64,000 nucleotides of DNA from Turnera subulata (taxonomy: Eukaryota; Streptophyta; Magnoliopsida; Malpighiales; Passifloraceae): the NCBI GenBank assembly GCA_028386065.3, contig JAKUCV010005632.1, forward strand, positions 1 through 64,000, read 5' to 3'. The notes under the pieces are model-generated. The model worked only from the letters and a program-made list of their open reading frames with translations. It searched no databases and was not told the DNA's origin. This document shows, piece after piece, positions 19,425 to 31,336 of the stretch (position 1 is the stretch's first letter; every line of letters starts with the position of its first letter). A program made the translations under genes and the position numbers.

Positions 19425-21500
19425 ACTTGGCAGGATATAGGCCCTAGAATTTCCTAGTGATACCAACTCATGTATCAGTGGTAGCTGATCATTCTTTAGG
19501 TGTTCTGTTTCTTAATTCTGAATTTCTGTAGATGTTACATACTATCTGGGCTTTGTTATGAGTAATTGTGTGCTTAATTTGGTGTTATTATGACTTCCCC
19601 ACATTCCGATTATGAAGCAATATATCCATAAGGAACTTGCTTTACTTGAAGAATGAAAACTTCCCTGCACAAAACCTAGTAGGGGGAATGTATCAGTTGT
19701 AGGGTGTGAAAAATAATGGTATAGCAGGGCGGAGAGAAACATTAAATGACTGATAAGAAGAGCACAAATTGAAGTTTTTTGGTAATAACATGTACACAAA
19801 GGAAAAGAGATGCTGGTCAGTACTTAGTAGAATCAACTAATTAATTAGCTAATTCTGACAAAAAAAAAAGCTATTTAGCTGATTGCATATATGTGCATTC
19901 CTGATAGCTTCTTGCCTGCTAAATGAGCATTTGATGCTTGTTGCTTGCTGCAGCAATGCTTCTTAATTTGCTCAGTACAGATAATGATGGTGTGCGAGGG
20001 GTAAAACATGTTTTCCAATGTTAAAGCTTATACTAGTGGCCGGTCAAATCTAATGGTGATTCAGAGAAGGAGATGACATACTATACGATTCAGAAAAAAA
20101 TGTTGAAGAGCTACGTATAAGTAGCGGTCCTTGACAATTTGCAGGGAAACAAAGGCAGTATCTACTTGTTGTATTCAAGAAAGACCAAATGAAAAGGGAT
20201 TATTTAGTTAGATAGCTGAGCATGCATGGACATGAATGCTGAACTATAAAGCCTAAAGGAATCATGGTATTCTATAAGTGTAGTCCTGTTTCAAGTACAC
20301 AAGTAGAACGAATGAAGATCAGAAAAGAAAGAGACATTTCGAGCAGCTACCCTGAACGTAGCTCATCCATTCCCAAGCTCTCAATGTACAAGCATTCCTC
20401 CACTTCCATAGTGAGTTGTAAAAGAAAGAGACATTTCAAGTCATGTAAGTATCAGAAAACTGTTGTTTAATTTCAGAACTTTTTCATCACTTCCTCGTAT
20501 AACAAACCACACCGAGGTACAGTGGCACAACAACAAAACCCATGAGCCTGAGGAATTTTCTAAAACTCTGGATGTCATGATTCAAGCCAAGTGATCATCT
20601 TCCAGTCTTCACCATCCCCTGCCACGAATCGCTACCCCATCCACCACCATCATCAGATTCTGCTGCTGCTGTTCTGGTTTCACTTAAAATCTTTTATCAA
20701 ATCGACTGGATCTTTCCCATTTTCAAAAGCATATACGTTTATCATCTTTTGTTCAAAATTGCAACTTACTTTAGTGTTTTTTTTTTCTTATTTTTCTAAT
20801 TGAAAAACTCAATATGAAGAACGTGACTTGCTTTCCACCTAATCGTCCACTAATGATGTTTAAAGTTCAAATACAAACAATCAAGTGATGAAGAAATGAT
20901 TTGCTTTCTATCCCCCCACCAAACCATTAATCAGTATGCTTAAAAAATTCTGGATACAAACAATGTCAGAATAAAGGAAAGAACGATTCGCTCCCCACCC
21001 AAATCTGCCCCGTAATCTTGCATCTTGCTTGCTTAAAATTGTTCGCTGAAGTTTTGGGTTAAGGGACAAAACCTCTGGATATTGATTTTTATTCCATAAA
21101 ACACTTTAAATGCGAAACCTTATTTCAAGAGACCAAGAACTACTCAGACCAACCATGTTTTAGTTGCATTATACTACTAGATCCGATCATCGACAACGAA
21201 TGTTTATTGCCCTCGAAAGAAGAAAAGCAATCATCAGAAATTCTTTATGTTCAAATGAGGAGAAACACTAGCTACTATAATTAGTCAAAAATATTTGAGA
21301 ATTTGGGGTTCTCATTAATTCATTGATGTTCAGTGTTGTGGTCTGCCCTTTCAATTAATTCATTAATTAGTTAGACTTTCTGACCCCATTTGAAAATAAA
21401 TAAATTAAATGACAAAAAAGGCAATTAAAAAGAATCAGTACCATATATGCCACTAAGTCCACTACTTTAGGGCTCAAGCAAGAAGTTGACCGGCCACTAG
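19425..21500. other. Intergenic region before the GST cluster
   Basis: The first few hundred bases are the 3' flank of the three-exon gene. Open frames here (for example 20264-20470 and 20591-20803) have no recognisable domain and look random. A possible small insertion lies at 19845-19884. Nothing else was identified. Confidence 0.5.
19845..19884. repeat. Possible poly(A) micro-insertion
   Basis: TTAGCTAATT (19845-19854) and TTAGCTGATT (19875-19884) flank a 20-base insert with ten A. The repeat is short and has one mismatch, so support is weaker than for the others. Confidence 0.35.
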
Positions 21501-21504
21501 ACAC

Positions 21505-21514
21505 TATAAAAAAG
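21505..21514 (+). promoter_or_regulatory. TATA box of GST gene 1
   Basis: TATAAAAAAG lies 72 bases before the ATG. The equivalent box is kept in the other GST genes of the cluster (35244, 37357, 40846 on minus) and in the pseudogene (34126). Confidence 0.65.
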
Positions 21515-21576
21515 CTGATCGAGGAGGCAGAGCAAACCAAGTTAAGAAACTTCAGATCCACTGTCATATCTCAGTT

Positions 21577-22429
21577 ATGGCGGAAGTGAAGCTGATAGGA
21601 CGATCGCCAAGCCCTTTTGTTTACCGAGTGATATGGGCTCTAAAAATTAAGGGCATCCCCTATGAGTTTGCAAAAGAAGATCCCACCATTAAAAGTCCTG
21701 TGCTTCTAAAGTATAACCCAGTTCACAAGAAGATCCCAGTGCTTGTTCACGGAGAAAAACCACTTTGTGAGTCCATGATTATTGTGGAGTACATCAACAA
21801 TGTGTGGCCTCAAAATCCTTTGCTGCCAAATGACCCTTACGACAGAGCTTTAGCCCGCTTCTGGGCCAAATTTGCAGATGATAAGGTGGGTGTAATGTGA
21901 CATTATATATAAGTAACCCTGGTCTTTCCTTCCTTGTTAGAAAAACCTCATTCTGATAAATTTCTAGTCTATTACTACTATTAACTTGGCGTCCAGCTTA
22001 GAGAAATTTCAAAAGAATTTTTGCCTAGATATAATAATCAATCTTACTATAATGATGGTGCAGGGTGCCTCAGTTTGGAAAATGTTCAGTAGTACAGACG
22101 AAGCACTGGAGAAGCTAAAGATGGAAACCTTGGAGATGTTACAAACGGTAGAAGATTATGGGTTAGGGGACAAGAAATTCTTTGGTGGAGACCAGATTGG
22201 CATAGCTGACATTGCCTTTGGTGCAGTTTTTCACTGGTTGACCTTCCATGAAGAGGGAATACTGGGGGTCAAACTGCTTGAAGCCCATAAGTTCCCACGC
22301 GTGTATTCATGGCTCGAAAATTTCAGGCAAGTCCCAGTTATTAAAGAAAACCTTCCAGATCGGGGGGAGGCTATTGCGTTCTATCAAGGTCGTCGAGAGG
22401 TATTGCTAAAGGCAGCTGCCACGCAGTAA
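21577..22429 (+). CDS. Glutathione S-transferase, tau class (GST gene 1)
   Basis: Two exons, 21577-21885 and 22064-22429, give 224 aa, the usual length and one-intron layout of plant tau GSTs. The thioredoxin-like N-domain contains [21 protein letters not shown], with the catalytic Ser in the SPSPF stretch near residue 13, then [23 protein letters not shown], which includes the cis-Pro and the Glu-Ser pair that hold the glutathione gamma-Glu. The helical C-domain carries [15 protein letters not shown]. These cytosolic enzymes conjugate glutathione to hydrophobic toxins and herbicides or act as peroxidases. It shares a duplicated block of promoter, gene and 3' flank with gene 2 (35322). Residue identity with genes 2-4 is high by eye. 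Confidence 0.95.
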
Positions 22430-23545
22430 ATTTGCAGGGACTCTGTTGTTTGTGTATAAAGAACAAATTCTGTCTTTATGGGAAATTGTGGTTTCCTAAT
22501 ATGTGCATAAATATATGATGAATAATTGTGGTTTCGTGATTATGTGATGAAACTCACTAGTCACCCAGGTGATTAGCATCCTTGGTTTCTGTAGGAAGAA
22601 ATTGCGTCTCATGTAATTGCGGTTTCATATTATGATGTGGTCAATTTGGTTTAAGGAGAACACCCGAGTTCCAATCCAGATTTGGGATAGGGTTAGGATA
22701 TGAGGTTAATTTAAAACCAGTATCATAAAAGAATGGTCATTACAATAAAAAAAATAATTATTGGAAGAAGCTCTCCTTTCAAATGATTTGTGTCACCTTC
22801 TTTGCTGGCTTGATGTCACGTCACTTCAGTTCAGCAACGAAGAAGCTGGCAGTTCCTGGATCGTACAAACACCATTGAATATGAAATCTACACTCGTGTC
22901 AAACATATGCACCATCACTCTTCTGTTTTTTTATTTTCGAAACCATCACTCTTCTTCCTTCTTTTTTTTTTTTTGTCGAAACCATCACTCTTCTTCTTTT
23001 TTTTTTGTCGCAGTATTCATGAAAAAGGACAAAAAGCATGTTAACAAGTAAGAAAATTATCCGTTTTCTACCTAATTTTGCTTTGTTTGGCATGGGCATC
23101 ATAAAATTGGGGTAAAGTCACAAGTGTATTCCAATGTGCTTTATAATTTGTAAGCGTTGTGTCTCTTGGTGCACTGTACATAACGTAACTTCAAATAGGC
23201 ATGTTAAATTACATTATTCAATCAACATGTAACTTACATCTCTCAAAAAAAAAAATTAAGGCAATAACCCCAGAAATTGAAGGTCAAGAAAGAAATTTTA
23301 ATTCTAGATTTGTATTCGTGTAGGAAAGGAATTAATTTAAACAAGTTGGAGCACATGTGTTGCATACCCACTTGGTGCATTTCAATCAATTAAGTTTTTT
23401 TTGAGTTTAAAGTGAATAATAATTTATTTTAAGAATCCTTATGATACATCAAATAGACATGCCAGAGCACCAAAAACATGTCATCATGACATGTCATCCA
23501 TGATGACGTATAAATATATATGTCATCAGCCAACGTTTCTGGTTC
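22430..23545. other. 3' flank of GST gene 1
   Basis: Matches the 3' flank of GST gene 2 (about 36107-37130) in blocks, for example around 22796-22905 against 36791-36900, so it is part of the tandem duplication. It also has repeated poly(T) micro-insertions at 22940-22996. No gene is seen. Confidence 0.6.
22940..22996. repeat. Repeated poly(T)GTCG micro-insertions
   Basis: AAACCATCACTCTTCTTC occurs at 22940-22957 and 22979-22996, identical over 18 bases, around a 21-base T-rich insert ending GTCG. A partial third copy (ACCATCACTCTTCT, 22911-22924) precedes it, and another poly(T)GTCG follows. The series suggests successive insertions at one site, or duplication of one. Confidence 0.6.
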
Positions 23546-26249
23546 CCCATGGATGTCATTGTGTTGATGGATAGAATACGCTTTGGGGATACTGCCTCAT
23601 TAAAAACCTTACCAAGAAAAACCCAGTGAGATAAAAACTTGGTGAAGGAAAAAAGAGTGCAGTGCGTATTCTACTCCCCCTCAATTTGGCCTCCATTGAT
23701 TGCTTGATGCCAATTTGTCCTTGTCAGCTTCTGGTGACGTGTATTATGTCTGATCACTTTTGGGTACTTCATTATTTCAATTGGACAGAGTAGGTAGCAT
23801 TATCTTCATGATTTTGTCGTTGGAGCGTCTATCTTGCCATCTTGCTTTTGTAGCCCCGATGATATTGCAATATCATGTGTAAAGTTGTGGTTGATGTCCG
23901 TCTCTCCTTTATGTGGACTGAATAAGGGATCTACATCTGCAAAAACAGCTTTACTCTCTTTCGGGTTTACTAGATTACACATTTGTTGTTCCCCGAAGAT
24001 AAGAGCAAATACATATAATGCCGATAGGCTTAAATCAAAAGCTTCAGGCTTTATATTACAAGCAATACATATTGCACTTAGACTGGATACTCTAGGACCA
24101 GTCTAATAGCACGGTATTTGGAAGCTTCTTCGGGAGTTCCAATCACAAAACATATCCTTACTCAAAAATTATTTAATCCATATAAAGATCAATTTAGTTC
24201 AACTTTGTAATTTCCCGGGAATCAGTTGCTTCAGGCAACTTAGATCCTTCAGGGATCACACATATATATCATAATCTTATGGATCCATATTAATAGGCTG
24301 TAATAGCATTCATTAGATGCCTTTCTAATTTTTTTCATATAATGCCAGACTTTATCAAAATAATTGCATCCACCACAGGGGAGTAAATCTCCTCATAATT
24401 AAAATCAGGTCGTTCGGGTAAAACATTGTGCAACCGTGCTTTATATCTCATTTATATTTTCCGCACAAATACCCGTTTCTACGACTAATCAATTTTACAC
24501 CCTCTGGTGTACGGACTACAGGTTCGAAAAATATCTCGCTTTATAAGCGAGTCTAACACAGCCTTTAATTATATCTCTTTATTTTGGCCAATCATACAAC
24601 GAGTACTTTCATTAGTAGGTTCATGATCCTCATTTTTAATATTTAGTGCTATAAATTAAAATTGTATTCCGTCGACGGTTATTTCTCGTCGATTCCATCT
24701 TATCCCTGACACTGTAATTGAGTTCTCATCATGCTCATTTATTTTAGGTACCTGAGTTACTTCTGGGACTTTATCAATTGTGTCAGAGAATCAACCTCTT
24801 CTGGAGGACTTTTAATTCAAACCTCTACTGGAGTTCTTACTTTCTCACTTCTCTATCGAGAATTTCTTTTCTTTTGGAACCGAGTATAATCTATAGATTC
24901 ATTTGCATATTTATATTATTCTTCAGGAACATCAATCTTAAACAGGAGCATTTGCAGCTGGTATTTAGTCACATATTTCAAATAAATATGTCTGGCAAAT
25001 GACTTACTAATCTTCTGCAAATGAATCATTTCTTAGAACTTCAGGTTCATACTAATATTCGAGGATCAAAAATTAAATATTGATAAGTCACTTCAATAAT
25101 TTCTTGATCCAGCTGCTTATTTTCTCTCCCGCTGATGTTGGATAAAACATCAACTAATAAGCAAATATTGCTATAAATGAATTTCCAATCCCCTGTCATA
25201 GGTTTCAATTATCTTTATAATATATGGAGATACATACCCAACGTAGATTCCCAATCTTCTTTAAGGGACCAATTTCACAACCCTGTGGTGGAGCATTATA
25301 TAACTCAAGGTCCGAAGATGGGAGATACTATGTATGTGACCATTAATTAATTAAATGGGGGGGTTCTTATAACATCATGTTGGCTTGATGCACAGTGTTG
25401 CTGCATATAAAATATCAATTTCTCAAGCAATAATATTTCATCAACAGTCGTGCAATCAATTGTCAATGTTCTCCCAGATTTGTTTGTGTTTATTTCCAAT
25501 GACATACAGTCTCTTATTGATGAAATATCCCAGCATTATCTAGACATATAGTCTAGTAACATAAGTAGGGATATGTGCCCGCAAGTGGCATAATAAGTGC
25601 GCACTTATGCCAACTTTCGTCACACAATAAACCATCTAGTCGATGCATCGTAAAAATTACCTAATGGTTAACACCGCGGATTGATCAGTCCGCGTTCATG
25701 TCCCTGAATTATTCTTAAACTTGCTGGTGATGCTAGGCCATTCTCATCTTAGGAAGGCCGTATAATAAATTTTGCAGCAAACAAACATATGAAAATTTAT
25801 TGATTATAAAAACTTATGGTTTTTCAATCAATGATCAAAACAAATTTTGTGCAACATAATTGAACCGGGATGGCCCATCCGGTCATGCCAAACAATAAAT
25901 CCATGAACCAACTTCAAGTTGGTGCCAGCTTCAGGCTGCGCAAGCTGTGTATTTAAACACTTAAAATTGCTAGCTCCAGGCTAGTGCATTCCAGCTTCTG
26001 GCTGGATATGTTAAGTTTCAATTACTCAACTGCTAGCTTCAAGCTGCAATACATGTGTCAATATTAGGCTTATTCCTGCCACTCATGTCAAAAAGATCAG
26101 AATTATTGAGCAATAATTAATGTAGTGGCAGACATTTCCAAAAGCAAATCCTCGAGGATTGTAAAGCTTTGGAATTTTCTGAGTAATAATATAATCCACC
26201 GAAAAATCTTCTGGATCTTTTTGGGACACCTGGCTATCTATGCTCAGGC

Positions 26250-26258
26250 TATAAAAAG
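26250..26258 (+). promoter_or_regulatory. TATA box of gene B copy 3
   Basis: TATAAAAAG lies 101 bases upstream of the ATG at 26351, at nearly the same distance as in the Ty3-type copies. Confidence 0.55.
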
Positions 26259-26350
26259 GGGGAAGGATTACATGGGAAGATACAGGAAAGCTCATAGATA
26301 TAGAAAAATTCATCATAGTAAAGAAACAGAAAAACTCAACCAAGACAAAA

Positions 26351-27034
26351 ATGCCTTCCCCAGCTACTGTTTTCTTTGTTGAGGGTGCCTCACTAGGCAG
26401 AAGAAATAGATTGGCCTATAGCATGGTAAATGAACAACAAGAGGATCTGCCTAATGAGCTAGCAAGAATCCCACGTTTGGTTTTTGTAAATGAGCTATAC
26501 TCGTCTAGGTTCTTTGTGACTCCAATAGAAGAAACTTTCTTCCTGGAGGACCAAGGCAATCTCAGGACAAATTTTTATGGCTCAGCTAACTCTATAATGT
26601 TTTTCATATCTGCTAGGATGCAAGAATTTCAGCTAGAGCCTTCATGTCAAATTTTAAATCAAAGTAGTTATTATCAGGTTTCCATGATGGCTCGGAGCGT
26701 CCCAAGGGTGACAGGGTTACCACCTACATGGCCTAAGGTATGACTTTTATTGTGGAATTGCAGGGGTATAGCAAGAAGGTCTCAAGACTTTGTGCGTACC
26801 TTAAGGGATCGAAAGAATCAATACAAGCCAAACATGGTACTGATTACTGAGACATTGTGGCAAGCAGGAGAGAATCATGGTGTGATTCCACTTCGTTTTC
26901 CTCCAACGAATCGGTTTGAGATACCTGGAGAAAACAACAGGGGTGGTATGTGGTTCTCCTGGAACGACAGTGTTAGGGTCAACATTAATGGTTAGGCTCA
27001 GAGTTTCAGGGTTAACGTTGAACCCAACAAATAG
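26351..27034 (+). pseudogene. Gene B copy 3, antisense inside a copia element, two premature stops
   Basis: Aligns without any insertion or deletion to the 227-codon gene B of the Ty3-type elements, ending at the equivalent stop (27032-27034). Two in-frame stops interrupt it: TGA at 26741-26743 (an Arg codon CGT in copy 1) and TAG at 26993-26995. Both the unknown N-terminal domain and the LINE-endonuclease-like part (WNCRGIARR, KPNMVLITET, GGMWFSWND) are present. Nucleotide divergence from copy 1 is large but concentrated at third positions: in GRRNRLAYSMVNE nine of thirteen codons differ, all silently. So it evolved under constraint for a long time and was lost recently. No gene A copy was found nearby. 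Confidence 0.8.
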
Positions 27035-27419
27035 ATTACTGTTTAAAACATATGTATGGGAACCATTCCTCTTTGAATGTTCTCCAGTTATGTATCCGTT
27101 TATGTAATAATACTATGCATATTTGCTTTGAGCCTTTTCCATTTATTATCTCATTTACGCCCACAGGCACAAATAATTATACTGTCTTATTCGCTTCAGG
27201 GAATAAGTCTGAGTCAATTCATTTGGGATCCACAATAATTCATTTTATTACTGGGGGTGACTGTACTCGCGTAAATATACGATCTTCTAGATCATATTAA
27301 AACATGCGTTCTTCAGGAACATATTCGAATTTATGCTCTTCTGGAGCGTGTTAATCATTTTTTTTTATTTCGAGATGTCATAATATGTTATATTAACATC
27401 CACACACATATAATTCTCC

Positions 27420-27593
27420 CCCTTGTGGATGTCAATTTTGCATCATCTTCGAGACTAATGCATCAGGCATTATTCTAAGAAATAATTATAAAGTACTGAA
27501 AATAAATAAAATAAATTGCAATGCATAATAATTTAAACTGAACATAAAATAAATTGAATATAAAATGAATTGCTCCTTCAGGGTAAGCAAATA
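27420..27593 (-). mobile_element. Fragment of a second copia element
   Basis: CTCCCCCTTGTGGATGTCAA near 27416-27435 is another minus-strand polypurine-type tract typical of copia 3' ends. AT-rich sequence follows up to the start of the Ty3-type LTR at 27594. No frame is readable. Confidence 0.4.
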
Positions 27594-30336
27594 TGTAACA
27601 GTCCGGGTAAGAATTTTGGATTTTTACCAGACTGTAGAAGTCTATTTACCGTGATTTACTGTTGAATTAATCTTGGGTAATTAATTCAAGGTAAATCGGG
27701 AGTCGTTTTTCGAAACTGAGGATTTTCCCGCGTTCGTGATTTTCCCGTGGATTTTCGGAACTAAGTTGGTATTTTTCGGGTTTCGGAATTTCTCAGAAAA
27801 TCACACCGGAAAATAACTAAGGAGGTATCTATTATTTTCTAGTCCGGATCGGATTCGCCCGTAATACAGACGGATTTGCATTATTTGGAGATCACAAGTC
27901 TAATAGTAAAAAAAAACTGATTAAAAGCTTAAAACCGGTGGGAAGGAACCAGGAAGGGAAGAAGAGGAAAAAAAAGAAAAAAAGAAGAAAAAAGAAAGAA
28001 GAGAAAAAAAAAAACGAGAGAAAAGAGAAAGAGAGGAAGAGAGGAGAAAAAGAAAAATAGAGAGAAAAAGAAAAATAGAGAGAAAAAGAGAAACGGAGAG
28101 AAAAGAGAGAAAAAAAGAAGAAAAAAAAAGGGAAGGAGCCACCGAGTGCAGCGCCGGCCACCTGTCATCTCCTTTCACCTCCTCGCCTGCCACCGCCGCG
28201 ACCTGAGCCGTCGCCGACACTGACGGACCCGACGAGCAGCCATCGAGCCCGTCTCCTTCGTCCCATGACCGCTGACACCAAGCCGCCTCCTCCTTGCTCC
28301 GGTCGCGCGCCTCTCCGTCGTCAAGTCGCCGTTCGCGCCGCCTCTTCCTCGCGACGCCACCGCCCCCACCTGCAGTCGCCGCCGTGCTCGCGCCCGTCCT
28401 CACGCCGTGCCGCCTGCTCCTGTGCCGCCGTCGACGAAGGTGAGCTGAGTAGGGTGCACGACCCGTTTGGCTGTCGTGGTAACGGGTCGACCCGCGAGTA
28501 ATATGGGTTATGGGTTTTTTGAATTGGGTTGGATATTTGATTGTGGGCTGGGTTAATGGGCTGTGCTTGTTTGGTTGATCTTGGGCTTGCTGTTGGGCTA
28601 TTCTGGGCTGGGCATGGGCTTACTGTTCATGGCCCAGTCCAGTTAAAAAAAAAGAAATAATAAATATATATAGGTATTTATTTATCTAGTTTATAATTTT
28701 TGAAAAAAATTATATAATTACTTTGAGAAAATTATGGTTAGTTTAATTTTGGTATTTTACTAAAAATATAAATATATATGCTTTGATAAATAATTAAGTT
28801 TTGTTTTGGAAACTATTATTAATTGGAAAAAAATATATGTATATACCTTGAAAATAATTTTTGGAAAATTTAATATGTATATTATTTAGTCTGAAAAATT
28901 ATAATTTTGGTATATGTATATGAATATGTATTTTTGAAATCAAAGTTAATTATATTTTGTGTTGGAAAATTAAATTGTATATGTATATAGAAAAAGATAA
29001 ATACTATATAAATAATTTCTGAAAATTATAAATAGTTTATTATTTTCTGGAAAAATTATGTAGATTATTATTTTGGAAATTATAGTTATTTCATGAAATT
29101 ATTTTGAAAAGAGTTTTAATTAGAGTATGGTACCGAAATTATATTCGGATACACGTTTGGTTAAATATTTTCGATAAATGGAAATAATAACGGATAAGAA
29201 CCGGGATGGGTATATTTCGCAGTACTGGCATCATGACATACTCTTATGTGCATTTATGTGTATACATTATTTGTGTATAGGTTTGGATATCGGGCAGTTT
29301 CCCGAGGAGCCGGCTTCGGACCGGTCATTATTTCCGGAGTTGAGTAATCGGCCAAGGTGAGGATGGTTTTCCTTCAATATGTGCCTATATTACTCGGTTA
29401 TCATGTTTTGATGATTGTGCATTGTCGAATGTGCTTTTGCTGTGTTTTGGTTCGGGATGTTAATCCCGGAGTCTTGTTGGGTATTTTTGGGATGTTTATC
29501 CCGTGTTGATTTTCTGTGTTTTTTTCGGATTAAGAGTAATGGTATAATTAATGAATTGTGACAAGGATGTCGATCCTTGGTATTTTGGATGGGATGTCTA
29601 TCCCCGTATTTTGGTTGGGGATGTTGATCCCTGTGATTTGATTTTAATGACGGTAATATAATTGTCACGTGTTAAGTAGAGGTACGACCAGATGGTTAGA
29701 GACTGCTTGTGGTGGCCATGATCTGGGTTCGTGTGATAAGCATGTCTATGCTTGGGATGTCTATCCCGGTTTGTTATTTTTGGGATGTCTATCCCTGGGT
29801 TCTTTTTAATCTGGCACCAGGAACAGGTTGATAACCTGGTACGACCCTAGCTTATCCGTGACAGGGCCCGGAAAGATAAACTTGGATAATTGGATTTTGT
29901 TGAGTCTTTTGGTCGGTTTTTGATTGTTTTTGGCCTTGAGTAACTTTAGTGTCCATATTGATGGTCTTTCCATTGTCGTGAGCACTTCGGACTCACCCCT
30001 CACCTGCGGGCTTTCATCCCGTAGGATGAGTTGTTTCATGTACAGGCTTGGTGTATTCCAGACAGGCTGCGGCGTTATCCCTTGGACAGGGCTCGGATCC
30101 ATAGTTTGCATTTGTGTCGCATACAGTGTTTATGTGAGTTTCATAAGTCTTCCGCTGTGCCTTGTTTTATTATTATTGGGCCATTGGGCCGGTTGAGATT
30201 TTATTGTTGTTTTTATTATGGGCTGTTGAGCCTGGATATTTGTTGTATACATTGTATGCTGAGTCATGTTGGGTTGGGTTGTCACAGTTCCGACACGTGT
30301 TTACTGTGTACGGTAAATACGGGTCGGGGCGCTTCA
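27594..30336 (+). repeat. 5' LTR of Ty3-type element copy 2
   Basis: 2743 bases, TGTAACAGTCCGGG to GGGGCGCTTCA. It has the family layout: homopurine tract (27950-28135), GC-rich segment (28140-28500), TGGGCY-rich block (28540-28640), AT-rich middle and a hairpin array (29453-29795). Open frames in the first two parts are composition artefacts. Confidence 0.88.
29453..29795. repeat. Array of eight hairpins with compensatory arms (copy 2 LTR)
   Basis: Inverted repeats start at 29453, 29489, 29573, 29591, 29618, 29738, 29754 and 29782. Arms include CGGGAT/ATCCCG, AAGGAT/ATCCTT and AAGCAT/ATGCTT, loops GTNN. The AAGCAT unit changes a central stem base on both sides. Confidence 0.8.
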
Positions 30337-30652
30337 TTTTGGTAGCGGAGCGGGCGTTAGGTCTTGTTGGGCAGTCCTTGTGTATTGTTGTCCTTGTTTG
30401 CATAGTTCGCTCCAGTTGTTTATTATTTTATATCATTTTAGTTAGTGCATTATGGATCCAGTCAAGGGACGCCAACTGTCGCGGAACATACACATATGAG
30501 GTAAATGATGCCATAAATATGCGAAAATACAAATATTATTGATATTGATAATATTGGAAGTACAACAGAAATATTACATTGATATTTTATATTTTATAAA
30601 AAGGGAAATAATACATTGATTTTTGATATTTTATAAAAATAAGAAAATACAT

Positions 30653-31336
30653 TTAACGGTTTGGAACGACGTTGACACGGAAGCTGTTTGCGTCACTGTT
30701 GATGTTGACCGTGACCCTATCGCTCCACGAGAACCACATGCTGCCTCTGTCCTGTTGGCCAGGAATCTCGAACCGGTTAGCTTGAGGGAATCGGAGTGGA
30801 ATCAGACCGTGATCGTCTCGTGGTTGCCACTGTGTCTCCGTCAGAAGAACCATGTTCGGTTTGTACTGGTTCTTCAAGCCTCTCAGAGTACGTGAGAACT
30901 CCTGTGCACGCCTTGCTACTCCTCTGCAGTTCCACACCAGCAGTCGTGCCTTTGGCCAAGTTGGAGGTAGTCGAGTCATTCTGGGCATGCTCTGAGCTGT
31001 CATTGAGAGTTGGTAGTAGGCACCTTGCTCCACAGTTTGGCAAGTGGACTCCAGGTTGAACTCTTGTAGCCTCTCAGAGATGAAGAACATAACGGAGTTT
31101 GCCGATCCGTAGTAGGATGTCCTCAGAGTGTCGTGGTGCTCTAGGAAGAACACCTCTTCCATTGGGGTGACGAAGAATCTTGAGGAGTAGAGCTCGTCGA
31201 CAAAGACTAGACGGGGCATCCTGCCGAGCTCGTTCGGTAGTTCTTCAGCACGTTCGTTGACCATGCTGTACGCCAGACGGTTCCTTCTGCCTAGGTTGGC
31301 ACCTTCGACGAAGAAAACTGAAGATGGAGCAGGCAT
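30653..31336 (-). CDS. Accessory gene B of the Ty3-type element, copy 2
   Basis: Intact 227-aa frame, antisense to the LTRs, with the same start and length as copy 1 (5608-6291). It differs at roughly 15 residues, mostly conservative, and has no indel. The N-terminal unknown domain (SSVFFVEGANLGRRNRLAY) and the C-terminal part resembling the start of a LINE APE endonuclease (VWNCRGVARR, KPNMVLLTETQWQ, GSMWFSWSDRVTVNI) are both kept. As in copy 1, the segment that would supply the remaining catalytic residues of an APE nuclease is absent. Upstream, a weak TATA (TGTAAAAG) replaces the box of copy 1. Two intact copies in two separate insertions suggest a role for the element; the role is not known. 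Confidence 0.75.
   Translation of the reverse strand: MPAPSSVFFVEGANLGRRNRLAYSMVNERAEELPNELGRMPRLVFVDELYSSRFFVTPMEEVFFLEHHDTLRTSYYGSANSVMFFISERLQEFNLESTCQTVEQGAYYQLSMTAQSMPRMTRLPPTWPKARLLVWNCRGVARRAQEFSRTLRGLKNQYKPNMVLLTETQWQPRDDHGLIPLRFPQANRFEIPGQQDRGSMWFSWSDRVTVNINSDANSFRVNVVPNR

Larger units (their letters stand above)
23550..27420 (-). mobile_element. Decayed Ty1-copia element carrying antisense gene B (copy 3)
   Basis: Minus-strand pol remains are readable in pieces. PEAGTNLKLVHGFIVWHDRMGHPG (about 25960-25860) is the GAG-pre-integrase motif. KAVLDSLIKREIF followed by PVVRTPEGVKLI (about 24570-24490) is the linker just before reverse transcriptase. A CTCCCCCTC tract near 23670 is a polypurine tract on the minus strand, with partial LTR sequence to its left. 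The left edge, near 23550, interrupts sequence found upstream of other GST genes (ATATATGTCATCAGC, also near 37050). Many stops and gaps show it is long dead. Exact ends are uncertain; a second copia fragment (27420-27593) follows. Confidence 0.65.

Noticed and set aside
23834..24106. 90-codon plus frame in the decayed copia element (also 24778-25002)
   Set aside because: Antisense to pol remnants; no domain and no conservation is visible.
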